From contig NZ_CP048405.1 of assembly GCF_014084125.1 (NCBI RefSeq), positions 1,426,001 through 1,490,000 of the forward strand: a DNA stretch of 64,000 nucleotides. Reading direction: 5' to 3'. A program made the translations under genes and the position numbers. Below the pieces are notes generated by a model. It saw only the letters and a program-made list of their open reading frames with translations. It had not been told where the DNA came from and searched no databases. Shown here in pieces: positions 27,587-37,600 of this stretch (position 1 is its first letter; each line of letters opens with the position of its first letter). The DNA comes from Streptacidiphilus sp. PB12-B1b (GTDB taxonomy: Bacteria; Actinomycetota; Actinomycetes; Streptomycetales; Streptomycetaceae).

Positions 27587-28768
27587 GTGCAGCAGCCCTC
27601 CGAGGACCACGACAGCGGATCCGCCGCGCTCGCCCCCTCCTCGTCGCTGCGGCTGCGCGACGACGCGGCCCTGCTACAGGCCCCGTTCCGGCTGCGGGTG
27701 CTCACCCCGCTCACCGCGATGCTGCTGGTCGTCTTCTTCGACCTGGTCTCCGGTCCGGACACCTACCTGGCCTCGCTGATGTCGGTGGTGCCGCCGCTGG
27801 CCGCGCTCACCCTGTACCCGCTGGAGGTCGTGCTCACCAGCGCCCTGGGCCTGATCGGGCTGGTCGGGCTGAGCCGGTACGACGGCCTGGACGACTCGCA
27901 CGACCACCGGCTGTTCCTGGGCACGCTGATCGCCTACGCGGCGCTGACCGTGGCCGGGGCCGTCATCTCCCAGCTGCGGGTGGAGCGCAGCCGGCACCTG
28001 GTCGCCGTCAGCACCGTCGCCGAGGCGGCCCAGTTGGCGCTGCTGCGCCCGCCCGGCCCGCACGTCGGCGGCATCCTGCTGGCCGCCCGCTACGTCTCCG
28101 CCGCCGACTCGGCGCAGATCGGCGGCGACCTCTACGCCGTCCTGGACACCCCGTACGGCGTACGGGCCGTCATCGGGGACGTCCGGGGCAAGGGACTGGG
28201 CGCGGTCCAGGCCGCGTCGGTGGTGCTGGGGGCGTTCCGCGAGGCCGCGTACGACGAGCCGGAGCTGGTCGGGGTGGCCCGGCGGCTGGAGAGCAGCGTG
28301 GTCCGCCACGTGCCCTCCGGGGAGTTCACCACCGCGCTGCTGGTCGGGCTCAGCTGCCCGGAGACGGTGGAGCTGGTCCACCTGGGCCATGTCGCGCCGC
28401 TGCGGATCTCCCCGGACGGCTCGGTGGCCGTGCTCTACCCGCCCGATCCGTGGGTGCCGCTCGGGCTGGGCGCTATGGCCGTGGGCTCGCCGCGCCCGTG
28501 GACGGTGCCGTTCGGCCCCGGCGACGTGCTGCTGCTGTGCACCGACGGGGTGGTGGAGGCGCGCAGCCACGAGGACGGCCGGTTCTACCCGCTGGAGGAG
28601 CGGGCGCCCGCGCTGACCGCCGGCAGCAGCGCGGATCTGGAGGCGGCCGTCGCCCGGGTCTACGCGGACCTGCTCCGGCACACCGGCGGCGAACTGCGCG
28701 ACGACGCCGTCCTGCTGCTGCTGGCCCGCGACGGCGAGCCGGCGGCGCTGGAGCCGGGTGCGGACTGA
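27587..28768 (+). CDS. Membrane-anchored SpoIIE-type PP2C serine/threonine phosphatase
   Basis: 393 aa. Three or four N-terminal membrane helices (FRLRVLTPLTAMLLVVFFDL and TLIAYAALTVAGAVISQL), then a PP2C/SpoIIE domain from about residue 150: SADSAQIGGDLYAVLDTPYG, VIGDVRGKGLGAVQAA, LLCTDGVVEARSHEDGRFYP and GGELRDDAVLLLLAR, containing the metal-binding aspartates. Such proteins usually dephosphorylate anti-sigma-factor antagonists and activate sigma factors. The GTG at 27587 is preferred because the 39 bp from the in-frame ATG at 27548 are AT-rich and not codon-biased. No kinase or antagonist gene adjoins. Confidence 0.88.
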   Translation: MQQPSEDHDSGSAALAPSSSLRLRDDAALLQAPFRLRVLTPLTAMLLVVFFDLVSGPDTYLASLMSVVPPLAALTLYPLEVVLTSALGLIGLVGLSRYDGLDDSHDHRLFLGTLIAYAALTVAGAVISQLRVERSRHLVAVSTVAEAAQLALLRPPGPHVGGILLAARYVSAADSAQIGGDLYAVLDTPYGVRAVIGDVRGKGLGAVQAASVVLGAFREAAYDEPELVGVARRLESSVVRHVPSGEFTTALLVGLSCPETVELVHLGHVAPLRISPDGSVAVLYPPDPWVPLGLGAMAVGSPRPWTVPFGPGDVLLLCTDGVVEARSHEDGRFYPLEERAPALTAGSSADLEAAVARVYADLLRHTGGELRDDAVLLLLARDGEPAALEPGAD

Positions 28769-28914
28769 GCCCCCCGCGCCGCCTCGCTGAGGTCCGCCCT
28801 GTCCTGCCCCCGCTCCGCGCGTCACCCGAACGGGTGCGGCGGCATGCGCGCCGCCCGAGCCCCGACCAGGCTGGGGCCACCGGCCATACCTGGGCCACCG
28901 ACAAGGGAGCGGCC

Positions 28915-29184
28915 ATGTTCCAGATCATCTGGATCGTCATCGTCGGCGCGATTCTCGGCTTCCTGGCGAAGCTGCTGCTGCCGGGCAGGCAGGCCATCCC
29001 GATCTGGCTGACCGTGCTCTGCGGCATGGTCGGCGCGCTGCTCGGCAACTACATCAGCTCGGTCATCGGCGTCCGCCACACCAGCGGCATCGACTGGATC
29101 CGGCACCTGCTGCAGGTCGTCGGCGCGCTGGTGGTGGTGGCCGCGGGCTCCGCGCTCTACCCGCAGGCCAGGTCCAGGAACTGA
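28915..29184 (+). CDS. GlsB/YeaQ/YmgE family stress-response membrane protein
   Basis: 89 aa, three hydrophobic segments (IIWIVIVGAILGFLAKLLLP; IWLTVLCGMVGALLGNYI; LLQVVGALVVVAAGSALYPQ) with the family motif LAKLLLPGR after the first helix and a glycine-zipper-like second helix. The function of this transglycosylase-associated family is unclear; expression is often stress-linked. The ATG at 28915 follows AAGGGAG. Confidence 0.9.
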   Translation: MFQIIWIVIVGAILGFLAKLLLPGRQAIPIWLTVLCGMVGALLGNYISSVIGVRHTSGIDWIRHLLQVVGALVVVAAGSALYPQARSRN

Positions 29185-29215
29185 TGCCCGGTCGGCTCTC
29201 CCCTATGCTGGCGCG

Positions 29216-30319
29216 ATGCCAGTCGAGGGACGAATACCAGCCGCGCACGCCACCGCAGGGCGAAATCCGGCCACGGCCGGGCGGGTCGGCGGCGGCGCCG
29301 CCGGAGGCCCGCGCGGCCCGGTGGCCGAGGGCGGCGCGGGCGCCGGGCTGCGCGCCGCCTGGCTGCTCGGGACGCTGCTGCTGACCCTCGGCGCGCTGGT
29401 CGGCGCGGCGCTGCTGGCCCCCGCCGACGGCGCCGCGCCCGGCCCGGCCCTGGGCGGGCTGCTGTTCCTCGGCTCCTCCGTGCACGTCGCCACGACCGCG
29501 TGGTTCTACACCGTGCCCGAGGTGCGGCGGCACGTCGCCGCCCACCGCGGACGCTATGTCACCGCACCGCTGGCGCTGGTCCTCGGCACCGCCCTGCTCG
29601 CCGCCGCCGTCCCGGCCGGGCCCTTCGATCTGCTGCTGCTGGCCTACTTCGGCTGGCAGTTCTTCCACTTCCAGAAGCAGAATCTGGGCCTGGCGGCGCT
29701 GGCCCGCTCCGCGTACGGCGGCGCGCCGCTGGCCGGCGGCGAGCGCCGGGCCATCACCGCCGCCGGACTGGCCGGTATCGCCGGGCTGCTCAGCCACCCG
29801 GCGCTGCTGCAACTCGGCGACGTCCCCCGGGTGGGCCCGCTGTTCCCGGTCGCGGCCGGGGCGTACGCGCTGGCCCTCGGCTACGGGGTGGTGCAGCTGA
29901 TGCGGCGCGCCCCCGAGGACCGCCGGGGCTGCGCCGGGGCGGTCTACCTGACCTCGCTGCTGTTCTTCCTGCCGGTCTTCCTGTTCCGCTCGCCGTACGC
30001 CGCCGTGGCCGGGATGACCGTCGCCCACGGCTACCAGTACCTGCTGGTCGTCGGCCTGGTCGCCGGGGGCGGCGGCGCGCCCCGGGCGCAGCGGCTGGTC
30101 TCGCTGGCGGTACTGCTCAACCTCGGGCTGGTCCTCGGCCTGGGCCTGAACCTGGCCTCGCACCTGCACACCGGCGGACGCCTCGACCGCGCCGTCTACG
30201 GCGCCTACCTGGGCGCGGTGATGGGGCACTTCGTGGTCGACGCCGGACTCTGGAAGCTGCGCGACGATTTCCCCCGCACCTTCCTCGGCCGCAGGCTCCC
30301 CTACCTCCTCGGCCGCTGA
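29216..30319 (+). CDS. Polytopic membrane protein with conserved His motifs, function unknown
   Basis: 367 aa. A disordered Gly/Ala/Pro-rich N-terminus of about 45 residues, then about 8-9 membrane helices. Histidines sit in or near helices: LGSSVHVATTAWFY, FGWQFFHFQKQN, TVAHGYQYLLVV and AVMGHFVVDAGLWKLRDDF. The last (HxxxDxxxWK) resembles a motif in uncharacterised bacterial membrane proteins, possibly a metal-dependent enzyme. TATGCT ends six bases before the ATG, so a leaderless transcript is plausible. I do not recognise a named family. Confidence 0.8.
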   Translation: MPVEGRIPAAHATAGRNPATAGRVGGGAAGGPRGPVAEGGAGAGLRAAWLLGTLLLTLGALVGAALLAPADGAAPGPALGGLLFLGSSVHVATTAWFYTVPEVRRHVAAHRGRYVTAPLALVLGTALLAAAVPAGPFDLLLLAYFGWQFFHFQKQNLGLAALARSAYGGAPLAGGERRAITAAGLAGIAGLLSHPALLQLGDVPRVGPLFPVAAGAYALALGYGVVQLMRRAPEDRRGCAGAVYLTSLLFFLPVFLFRSPYAAVAGMTVAHGYQYLLVVGLVAGGGGAPRAQRLVSLAVLLNLGLVLGLGLNLASHLHTGGRLDRAVYGAYLGAVMGHFVVDAGLWKLRDDFPRTFLGRRLPYLLGR

Positions 30320-30695
30320 CCCCCGGCCCGGCCGTTGGCCGCCGGGCCCGCCCGGCCGTGGGCCCGCTGCCCGCCGGGCCGCCAGCCGCCAGCGGACCGT
30401 CAGCCACGGCCGGACCTCCGGCTGCCGCCGGGGGCCGCCCGGGCGTCGGCTGCCGCCGGGGGCCGCCCGGGCCGGGGGCTGCTGCCGGTGCCTGTCGGGC
30501 AGTCAGCTGCCACCGGGGGCCGTCGGGCAGCCAGCTGCCACCGGTGCCCGCCGGGCGTCGGCTGCCGCCGGGGGCCGCCCGGGCCGGGGGCTGCTGCCGG
30601 TGCCTGTCGGGCAGTCAGCTGCTGTCGGAGTCCGCCCGGCCGTGGGCCGCTGCCCGCCGGGCAGCCAGCTGCCACCGGGGCCCCGCCCCGGGTCG
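30320..30695. repeat. Repeat-rich spacer with a 72-bp exact direct repeat
   Basis: 30439-30510 is repeated exactly at 30551-30622 (offset 112). Around them are shorter degenerate copies of CCGCCGGGGGCCGCCCGGGC- and GGGCAGCCAGCTGCCACC-like units. No gene is supported; open frames here are repeat artefacts. Probably an expanding slippage region between the membrane gene and the convergent small gene. Confidence 0.85.
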
Positions 30696-30944
30696 TCAGC
30701 CGCCGCCGCAGCCCCCGGCTGCGCCTGCGGACGGGCCCAGGTACCAGATCAGCACCACCGCCGCGACGGCCAGCCCCAGCAGCAGCGGCAGCGTGACCAG
30801 CAGCGCCCGCCGTCGGCTGCCCGGCCGGTCCGCCGCCTGTCCGGCCTCCGCCGCTGGCGGCTGCGCCCCCGCTGCCCGATACGCCTCCGCTCCCGGCTCT
30901 GCCTCGGCTGCCGGTACTGCTGGCTGTGCCACCGCGTCCGCCAT
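30696..30944 (-). CDS. Small single-pass membrane protein
   Basis: 82 aa from the ATG at 30944 (an adjacent ATG is at 30947), with GGGGGAGG just upstream. The N-terminal 45 residues are Ala/Pro/Glu-rich and disordered; an RRR stretch precedes one membrane helix (ALLVTLPLLLGLAVAAVVLI), and the tail ends GAAGGCGGG. Likely cytoplasmic N-terminus. Function not recognised. It abuts the repeat region. Confidence 0.6.
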   Translation of the reverse strand: MADAVAQPAVPAAEAEPGAEAYRAAGAQPPAAEAGQAADRPGSRRRALLVTLPLLLGLAVAAVVLIWYLGPSAGAAGGCGGG

Positions 30945-31029
30945 CATGCCTCCCCCTGGATCGCTCGTGCGCGTGCCTGCTTCGCTGCTGGGACGCGGGA
31001 GCGGGGCGGCGGGTTCCGCCGACGGGACG

Positions 31030-31997
31030 TCAGTAGCGGCTGCCGGTGGGGGCGGGCAGCGCGTCCAGGCGGGCCAGGTCCTCGGCGGTCAGCTCCACCT
31101 CGGCCGCGCCCGCGTTGTCCTCCAGGTAGGCGGGGTCTTGGTGCCCGGGATCGGCACCACGTAGCGGCCCTGCGCCAGCACCCAGGCCAGCGCCACCTGG
31201 GCCGGGGTCGCCCGGTGCTGCTCGGCGATCCCGCGCACGGCCTGCACCAGCGACTGGTTGGCGGCCATGGCCTCGGCCTGGAAGCGCGGCATGGTCCGCC
31301 GCCAGTCGTCCTCCGGGAGGTCCTCGACGGAGGCGAAGCGGCCGGTGAGGAAGCCTCGTCCGAGCGGCGAGAACGGCAGGAAGGCGATGCCCTCGCGCTC
31401 GCAGTAGGGCAGCACCTCCGCCAGCGGGTCGCGGGTCCACAGCGACAGCTCCGACTGCACGGAGGCCACCGGGTGCACCGTCCGGGCCCGGCGGATCTCC
31501 TCCACGGTCACTTCGGACAGCCCGATCTGCAGCGCCTTCCCGGCCGCCACCGCCTCCGCCAGCGCGCCCCAGGTCTCCTCGACCGGGACGTCCGGGTCCA
31601 CCCGGTGCAGCTGGTAGAGGTCCACATGGTCGGTGCCCAGGCGGCGTAGGCTCTCGTCGATGGACCGGCGGACGTGCTCCGGCCGCCCGTTGCGGACCAG
31701 CGGGGCGGTCGCCGAGTCCGCCGCGGGGTTCCGGGTCAGCCCCACCTTGGTGGCCAGGACCACCCGCTCCCGCCAGCCGTCCGCCAGCGCCCGGCCGACC
31801 AGAGCCTCGTTGGTGTAGGGGCCGTAGGCGTCGGCCGTGTCGATCAGGGTCACCCCGAGGTCGACGGCCCGCCGGATCACCCGGACGGAGGTGTCGTCGT
31901 CGTGCCCGGTCGGGTCGTACGCATGGGACATCCCCATGCAGCCCAGCCCGACGACGCCGACCTCAGGACCCTTGCTGCCCAGCGTGGTGGTTCGCAT
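31030..31997 (-). pseudogene. Aldo/keto reductase, frameshifted near the C-terminus
   Basis: NAD(P)H-dependent aldo/keto reductase. The ATG at 31997 follows AAGGAGAG, giving MRTTTLGSKGPEVGVVGLGC. Active site: Asp and Tyr in DTADAYGPYTNE, Lys in VLATKVGL, His in LYQLHRVD. After VVPIPGTKTP the frame is lost; the family tail AYLEDNAGAAEVELTAEDLA continues in another frame to 31030. Four G at 31132-31135 (plus strand) should be five; adding one base gives exactly 323 codons. Because a single base in a homopolymer restores a full-length protein, sequencing error is likelier than decay. Downstream of a MerR gene on the same strand. Confidence 0.87.
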
Positions 31998-32124
31998 CTG
32001 TGTCGCTCTCCTTCGCGGACGTCCCGTACCCGCCCAGCCTGCCCCTTGGAGCGCACTCCAGGTCAAGCCCACGCCGACGGGGGCGTGCCGGGCGGATCGG
32101 GGCGGCCGCTGGGCGAAGCGGCCG

Positions 32125-32979
32125 CTACGCGAAGGGGAAGGCCACGTCGCAGGCGTCCTGGTCGGGCGCGGTGGCCTCCCAGTCGGTGAAGTACACCTCC
32201 CTGGGCTCGCCGGAGACCCGGTGGCCCCGGCCGGTCACCCAGGCGGAGACCGCCTCGTACGCCGACAGGATCTGTGGGAACTCCACCTGGCCCTTGGTCA
32301 GCCGGGTGTACGCCTCCCGGTGCCCGGGCTCCTCCCGGACCGCCACGCCGCCCAGGTCCGTGCCGGGCGCGGGCGCCACCGGCACGCACACCTCCACCGG
32401 GCCGTCGCCGTCCTCGTCCACCTCGCCGTGGTAGACGACGAACACGTTCCCGCTGGGGCCGCCGAGCTTCTCGGCGGCGCGCGTCAGCCGGCCGGTGGCG
32501 CCGCCGATGAACCCCGGCAGCTCCTCCGGCGACAGGTGTCGCTGCTCCGTCAGTACCCGCTGCGCGGGCACCTCCCGCTCCTTGATGTCGAACATCTCCG
32601 TGCTCCCTGCTCCGCCTGACAATCGGATCCGGAGGTGCGCCGCGAGCCCGCGCCGGGCCGCGACCCGCCGCTCCACGCCGTCCCAGTACGCCTCGACCAG
32701 CTGCGCCGCCTGCGGGCCGGGCGCCGCCAGCACCTCGGCGACCTCGGCCAGCGGCATGTCGAGCCGCCGCAGCTGGACGATCAGCCGGGCGGTCGCCAGC
32801 TGCTCCTCCCGGTAGCGGCGGTATCCGCTGACCGGGTCGACGTCCGCCGGGACCAGCAGTCCCAGCCCGTCGTACAGGCGCAGGGCCTTGGGCGAGAGCC
32901 GGGACCGGCGGCCGAAGACGCCGATGCCCAGCAGTGCGCCCTGCGGTGGACGGCTGCCGTCGCCGGGATCGGGGCTCAT
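32125..32979 (-). CDS. MerR-family regulator with GyrI-like effector domain (BmrR type)
   Basis: 284 aa. MerR HTH at about residues 15-85 (FGRRSRLSPKALRLYDGLGL; VDPVSGYRRYREEQLATARL; RRLDMPLAEVAEVLAAPG), a linker helix, then a GyrI/BmrR-like ligand-binding domain (MFDIKEREVPAQRVLTEQRH; GNVFVVYHGEVDEDGDGPVE; FPQILSAYEAVSAWV). Such regulators bind hydrophobic cations or other small molecules. The ATG at 32979 follows AAGGAGGAG. It lies 127 bp upstream of the aldo/keto reductase on the same strand and may control it (inference). Confidence 0.9.
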   Translation of the reverse strand: MSPDPGDGSRPPQGALLGIGVFGRRSRLSPKALRLYDGLGLLVPADVDPVSGYRRYREEQLATARLIVQLRRLDMPLAEVAEVLAAPGPQAAQLVEAYWDGVERRVAARRGLAAHLRIRLSGGAGSTEMFDIKEREVPAQRVLTEQRHLSPEELPGFIGGATGRLTRAAEKLGGPSGNVFVVYHGEVDEDGDGPVEVCVPVAPAPGTDLGGVAVREEPGHREAYTRLTKGQVEFPQILSAYEAVSAWVTGRGHRVSGEPREVYFTDWEATAPDQDACDVAFPFA

Positions 32980-33031
32980 GGCGCTCCTCCTTGGTACGGG
33001 GACCACGGTTCCCTCTGCCCCAGGGGCAGGG

Positions 33032-34045
33032 TCAACCGTACAGGTCAAGGCTCTTGCGGGCCTTCGGGAACAGGGCGTCGACCAGCTCGTCGTACCAGCT
33101 CGCGGCGAAGGTCAGGTCGTACGCGGTGAACGGGATCCCGGCGGCGGCGGACACCTCGGCGGCGCTGAGCCGGTCGAAGCGCACATGGCTCATGTGGACG
33201 CTGCGGCGCCCCTCGGCGTCCAGCAGCAGCAGCGTCGCCTTGGTCTGCCCGTACTCGGGCAGCGCCCGATGGCCGACCCAGACCACCTCGGCGACCGGGC
33301 TCACCTGCGCCCAGTCCGCCTGCGGGGCCTCGCCCGGTCGCCCCATCGGCAGCGGCACGGGGACGCCGGTGTTGTTGAGGGTGAGGTTCCGCCCGTCCCA
33401 GCGCAGCACGGTCATGCCCGGCCGGGAGCGGTCCACCCGGTGCCGGCGCTTGCGGCCGTACGTCGTGCAGGGCGTGGGCGAGGGCTCGCCGGCCGGCTGC
33501 CGCAGCTCCGGCTCGGGCAGCCCGGTGACCATCGGGCCGCCGGCCGCGAGCGACCTGCGGCTGATCCTGCGCAGCACCTCCGCTGTCGCGGCGGCCCGCC
33601 GCAGCTGTCCCGGCCACAGCCGCCACACCTGGCGTTCGAGCAGCAGCACCAGCAGGGCGGCGCAGGTCAGGGCGGCTCCGGTGTCGGCGGCGGCGTGGGC
33701 GCTGCCCAGGGCGTGCCGCCCGTCGAACCGGCGGTCGACGGCCAGGCAGAGCGTGGCGGCGGCCAGTAGCACGGCGCCGATCCGCCAGAACACGCGCCGG
33801 TGGCGTTCGCGGAAGCGCAGCGGGTCGGGCAGCCCGGCCTCGGGCGCGCGCCAGACCGGCAGCGAGAGCGCGGCCACCAGCAGGGTCAGGCCCAGGTCGT
33901 GGCAGACCTTCAGGCGGCTGCCCGGGACGGCGATGAGCAGCACGCCGGGGAGGGCGACCAGCAGCTGCGGCAGCACGCGGCCCAGCCGGGCGTACCGGCG
34001 CCGTCGGCGGTCGGCCGCCGCCAGCAGGGTGGAAATGCCGGACAC
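33032..34045 (-). CDS. Hypothetical membrane protein with C-terminal cytoplasmic domain
   Basis: 337 aa. A basic N-terminus, about four membrane helices between residues 25 and 150 (LLVALPGVLLIAVPG; LTLLVAALSLPVW; IGAVLLAAATLCLAV; LTCAALLVLLLE), then about 190 soluble residues with several Trp (VLRWDGRNLTLNNTG; VAEVVWVGHRALPEYG; FAASWYDELVDALFP). GTG start at 34045 with ACGGAG upstream. It resembles a PH-like or sensory domain only loosely; I do not recognise the family. Divergent from a MarR gene. Confidence 0.75.
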   Translation of the reverse strand: MSGISTLLAAADRRRRRYARLGRVLPQLLVALPGVLLIAVPGSRLKVCHDLGLTLLVAALSLPVWRAPEAGLPDPLRFRERHRRVFWRIGAVLLAAATLCLAVDRRFDGRHALGSAHAAADTGAALTCAALLVLLLERQVWRLWPGQLRRAAATAEVLRRISRRSLAAGGPMVTGLPEPELRQPAGEPSPTPCTTYGRKRRHRVDRSRPGMTVLRWDGRNLTLNNTGVPVPLPMGRPGEAPQADWAQVSPVAEVVWVGHRALPEYGQTKATLLLLDAEGRRSVHMSHVRFDRLSAAEVSAAAGIPFTAYDLTFAASWYDELVDALFPKARKSLDLYG

Positions 34046-34127
34046 CGTGACTCCGTTTCAGCTCAGCAGAAGTAGCAGCGAACCTGAATAGTTGATGATG
34101 TCAAGTTGTCGGAGTATGCTCCGATCC

Positions 34128-34577
34128 ATGAGCAGCACCACGCCTGCACCCCAGGCCCCCACCAAGGCGGACCTCATCGAGGAGTTCGCCGCGCTGGGCG
34201 CAGCCTACTTCCAGGACTTCGCCGCGGTCGCAGCCCGGCACGGCCTGACGTCGGTCCAGGCCAAGGCGCTCGCGGTGCTGGTGCGCACGCCGGTGCCGAT
34301 GCGCGGCCTGGCCGACGCGCTGGTCTGCGACGCCTCCAACGTCACCGGCCTGGTCGACCGGCTGGAGGTGCGCGGCCTGGTCCGGCGCGAGGTCAGCGCC
34401 GTCGACCGGCGCATCAAGATCGTCGTGGCGACCGAAGCCGGGGCGGACGCGATCCGCGCCGTCCGCGACGACATGCAGACCACGCACGAGGCCCTGGACC
34501 TGCTCGACGACCAGGAGCGGACCGTCCTGTACGACCTGCTGACCCGGCTGCGCCCGGTCCTGGAGCAGTCCGGCTGA
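34128..34577 (+). CDS. MarR-family transcriptional regulator
   Basis: 149 aa. Winged HTH with HGLTSVQAKALAVLVRTPVP, LADALVCDASNVTGLVDRLE and wing VRREVSAVDRRIKIVVATEAG. The ATG at 34128 gives MSSTTPAPQ; a longer reading from 34092 runs through promoter-like AT-rich DNA. The weak symmetry TTGA(N5)TCAA at 34092-34104 may be an autoregulatory operator. Divergent from the hypothetical membrane protein, its likely neighbour target. Ligand unknown. Confidence 0.88.
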   Translation: MSSTTPAPQAPTKADLIEEFAALGAAYFQDFAAVAARHGLTSVQAKALAVLVRTPVPMRGLADALVCDASNVTGLVDRLEVRGLVRREVSAVDRRIKIVVATEAGADAIRAVRDDMQTTHEALDLLDDQERTVLYDLLTRLRPVLEQSG

Positions 34578-34652
34578 CCCTGCGGACCGTCCCGGCCCGC
34601 CTGCGCGGCCCGTGCGGACGGGCGGCCCCGGCAGCCCCGGCGGCCCGGGGGA

Positions 34653-37600
34653 TCAGCCCCGGACCGCCTCCACCGCGCGCAGGATCCGCTGCTCGGAGAC
34701 CGGGTACGGGGTGCCCAGCGGCTGCGCCCACAGGCTCACCCGCAGCTCCTCCAGCATCCAGCGGATCTGCACCACGTCCTCGTCCTCGCGCCGGTCCGGC
34801 TCCAGCCCCGCCAGCAGCTCGTCGTAGGCGTCCCGCATCCTGAGCATCACGCTGGTGCGGTCCCGGTCCCGGTGCGGGTCCTCGGGCAGCTTCACCAGCC
34901 GGCGCTCCACCGCCTTCAGGTAGCGCAGCAGGTCCGGCAGCCGCCGGTGCCCGGTGTCGGCGACGAAGCCCGGGTGGATCAACTCGGCCAGCTGTGCCCG
35001 GATGTCGGTCAGCCCGGTGAGCAGCAGCAGGCTGTTGCCGATGGTCTTCAGCCGCTCGGCGATCCGGTGGTTCACCGCGAGGATATTGGCCACCTTCACC
35101 ACCGCGTCGGCGGTGGCGTCGTACAGTTCCGCCCGGACGTCGTCGCGCAGCCGGGTGTACGACTCCTCGTCCCAGACCGGGCCGCCCGCGTCCGCGATCA
35201 GCTTGTCGGCGGCGGCGGTCAGGCAGTCCGCGAACAGCGCCTCGGTGGAGCCGTGCGGATTGGCCGCCAGCGCCAGCTTGGCGCCGTTGCCCAGGCGCGA
35301 CTGGATCGAGTTGACCGGCGAGGCCGTGCCCAGCAGCAGCAGCCTGCGGGTGCCGCCGAGCATGGCCCGCTGCTGCGCCCGGGGCGTGTCCAGCAGCCGC
35401 ACCGACACCGAGTCGCCGTCGTCCACCAGCGCCGGATAGCCCTTGACGGTCTGCGCGCCGCGCTTCTGCACGAAGGAGTGCGGCAGTTCGCCGATGGTCC
35501 ACTCCTTCATCCCGCGCTTCTCCAGGCCGCCGGCGGCCTCGGCGATCGCGGCCTGGGTGCGGGTCCGCAGGTCGATCTTGAGGGCGTCCAGATCCTTGGA
35601 CTCGCCGAGCTTGCGGCCCTTGTCGTCGACCACCCGGAAGGTGATCCGCAGGTGGTCCGGGACGGCCTCGTAGTTCCAGCTGTCGCGCGGCACCGGGATG
35701 CCCCGGAGCCGGTGCAGCTGCCACTCCAGCAGCTCCACCAGCGGCTTGTCGTCCGGCGAGGTCGCCGCCAGGCCGCGCATCACGTGCTTGGCGAAGTCCG
35801 GCGCGGGGACGAAGTTGCGGCGCAGCTGCTTGGGCAGCGAGCGGATCAGCGCGGTCACCAGGTCCTCGCGCAGGCCCGGGATCTGCCAATCGAAACCGGC
35901 CGGGCGGACCTGGTTCAGCAGCGTCAGCGGGATGTGCACGGTGACGCCGTCCGCCTCCGCGCCCGGCTCGAACTGGTAGGTGAGCGGAAGGGTGATCTCG
36001 CCCTGCTGCCAGACCGAGGGGTAGTCCCGCTCGGTGACGGCGGTGGCGTTGTCGTTGACCAACAGGTCGGGGGTGAAGGTCAGCAGGTCCGGACGGGTCC
36101 GGTGGGCCTTCTTCCACCAGCTGTCGAAGTGCGCCCCGGAGACGACCTCCGCGCCGATCCGCTGGTCGTAGAAGTCGAACAGCGTCTCCTCGTCCACCAG
36201 GATGTCCCGGCGCCGCGCCCGGTTCTCCAACTCCTCGACCTCGTCCAGGAGTTTGCGGTTGTCGTGGAAGAAGCGGTGGTGCGTCCGCCATTCGCCCTCG
36301 ACCAGGGCCCGGCGGATGAACAGCTCCCGGGACAGCTCGGGGTCGATCTTCCCGTAGCCGACCTTGCGCTGCGCGACCAGCGTCACCCCGTACAGCGTGA
36401 CCTTCTCGAAGGCGACGACCTGGCCGCGGTCCTTCTCCCAGTGCGGCTCGCTGTAGCTGCGCCGCAGCAGGTGCTGCGCCTGCTCCTCGATCCACTCCGG
36501 CTCGACCTTGGCGGCGATCCGGGCCCACAGCCGCGAGGTCTCCACCAGCTCGGCGGCGATCACCCAGCGCGGGGTCTTCTTGAACAGCGCCGAGCCGGGG
36601 AAGACCGCGAACTTGGCGCCGCGCGCGCCGAAGTACTCCTGCTTCTCGGCGTCCTTGAGGCCGATGTGCGACAACAGCCCGGCCAGCAGCGAGCGGTGGA
36701 CGGCGTCACCGTCGACCTCGTCCCCGGGGTGCCCGGCTTCGATGTCCAACGACCGCGCCACCTGGCGCAGTTGGGCGTCGATGTCCTGCCACTCCCGTAT
36801 CCGCAGGTAGTTCAGGAACTCCGACTTGCACATCCGCCGGAACTGGCTGGAGGACAGCTCTTTCTGACGGTCCTTCAAGTACCGCCAGAGATTGAGGTAG
36901 GTGAGGAAGTCCGAGGTGGGGTCGGTGAAGCGGGCGTGCAGCTGGTCGGCGTGGGCCCGCTTCTCGACCGGCCGCTCGCGCGGGTCCTGGATGGACAGTG
37001 CGGCGGCGATCACCATGACCTCGCGGACCACGCCGTGGCGCTCGGCCTCCAGCACCATCCGCGCCAGGCGCGGATCCACCGGCAGGGCGGACAGCTTGCG
37101 GCCGACCGGGGTCAGCCGGTTGGTGCGCTCGGAGGTGTCCAGCGCGCCCAGCTCCTGCAGCAGGTCCACGCCGTCCTTGATGTTCCGCCGGTCCGGCGGC
37201 TCCAGGAACGGGAAGGCCCCGATGTCGCCCAGCCCGGCGGCCGTCATCTGCAGGATGACCGACGCCAGGTTGGTGCGCAGGATCTCCGGGTCGGTGAACT
37301 CGGGGCGGGACTCGAAGTCCTCCTCCGAGTACAGCCGGATGCAGATGCCGTCCGAGGTACGCCCGCAGCGGCCCTTGCGCTGGTTGGCGCTGGCCTGCGA
37401 GACCGCCTCGATCGGCAGCCGCTGCACCTTGGTGCGGTGGCTGTAGCGGGAGATCCGGGCGGTGCCCGGGTCGATCACGTAGCGGATGCCGGGGACGGTC
37501 AGCGAGGTCTCGGCGACGTTGGTGGCCAGCACGATCCGGCGTCCGTTGTGCTGCTGGAACACCCGGTGCTGCTCGGCCGAGGACAGCCGGGCGTACAGCG

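Noticed and set aside
30320-30695. A small gene in the repeat region (30400-30675, minus strand)
   Set aside because: Pro/Ala/Gly translation follows directly from the repeats; no RBS or codon bias distinct from repeat composition.
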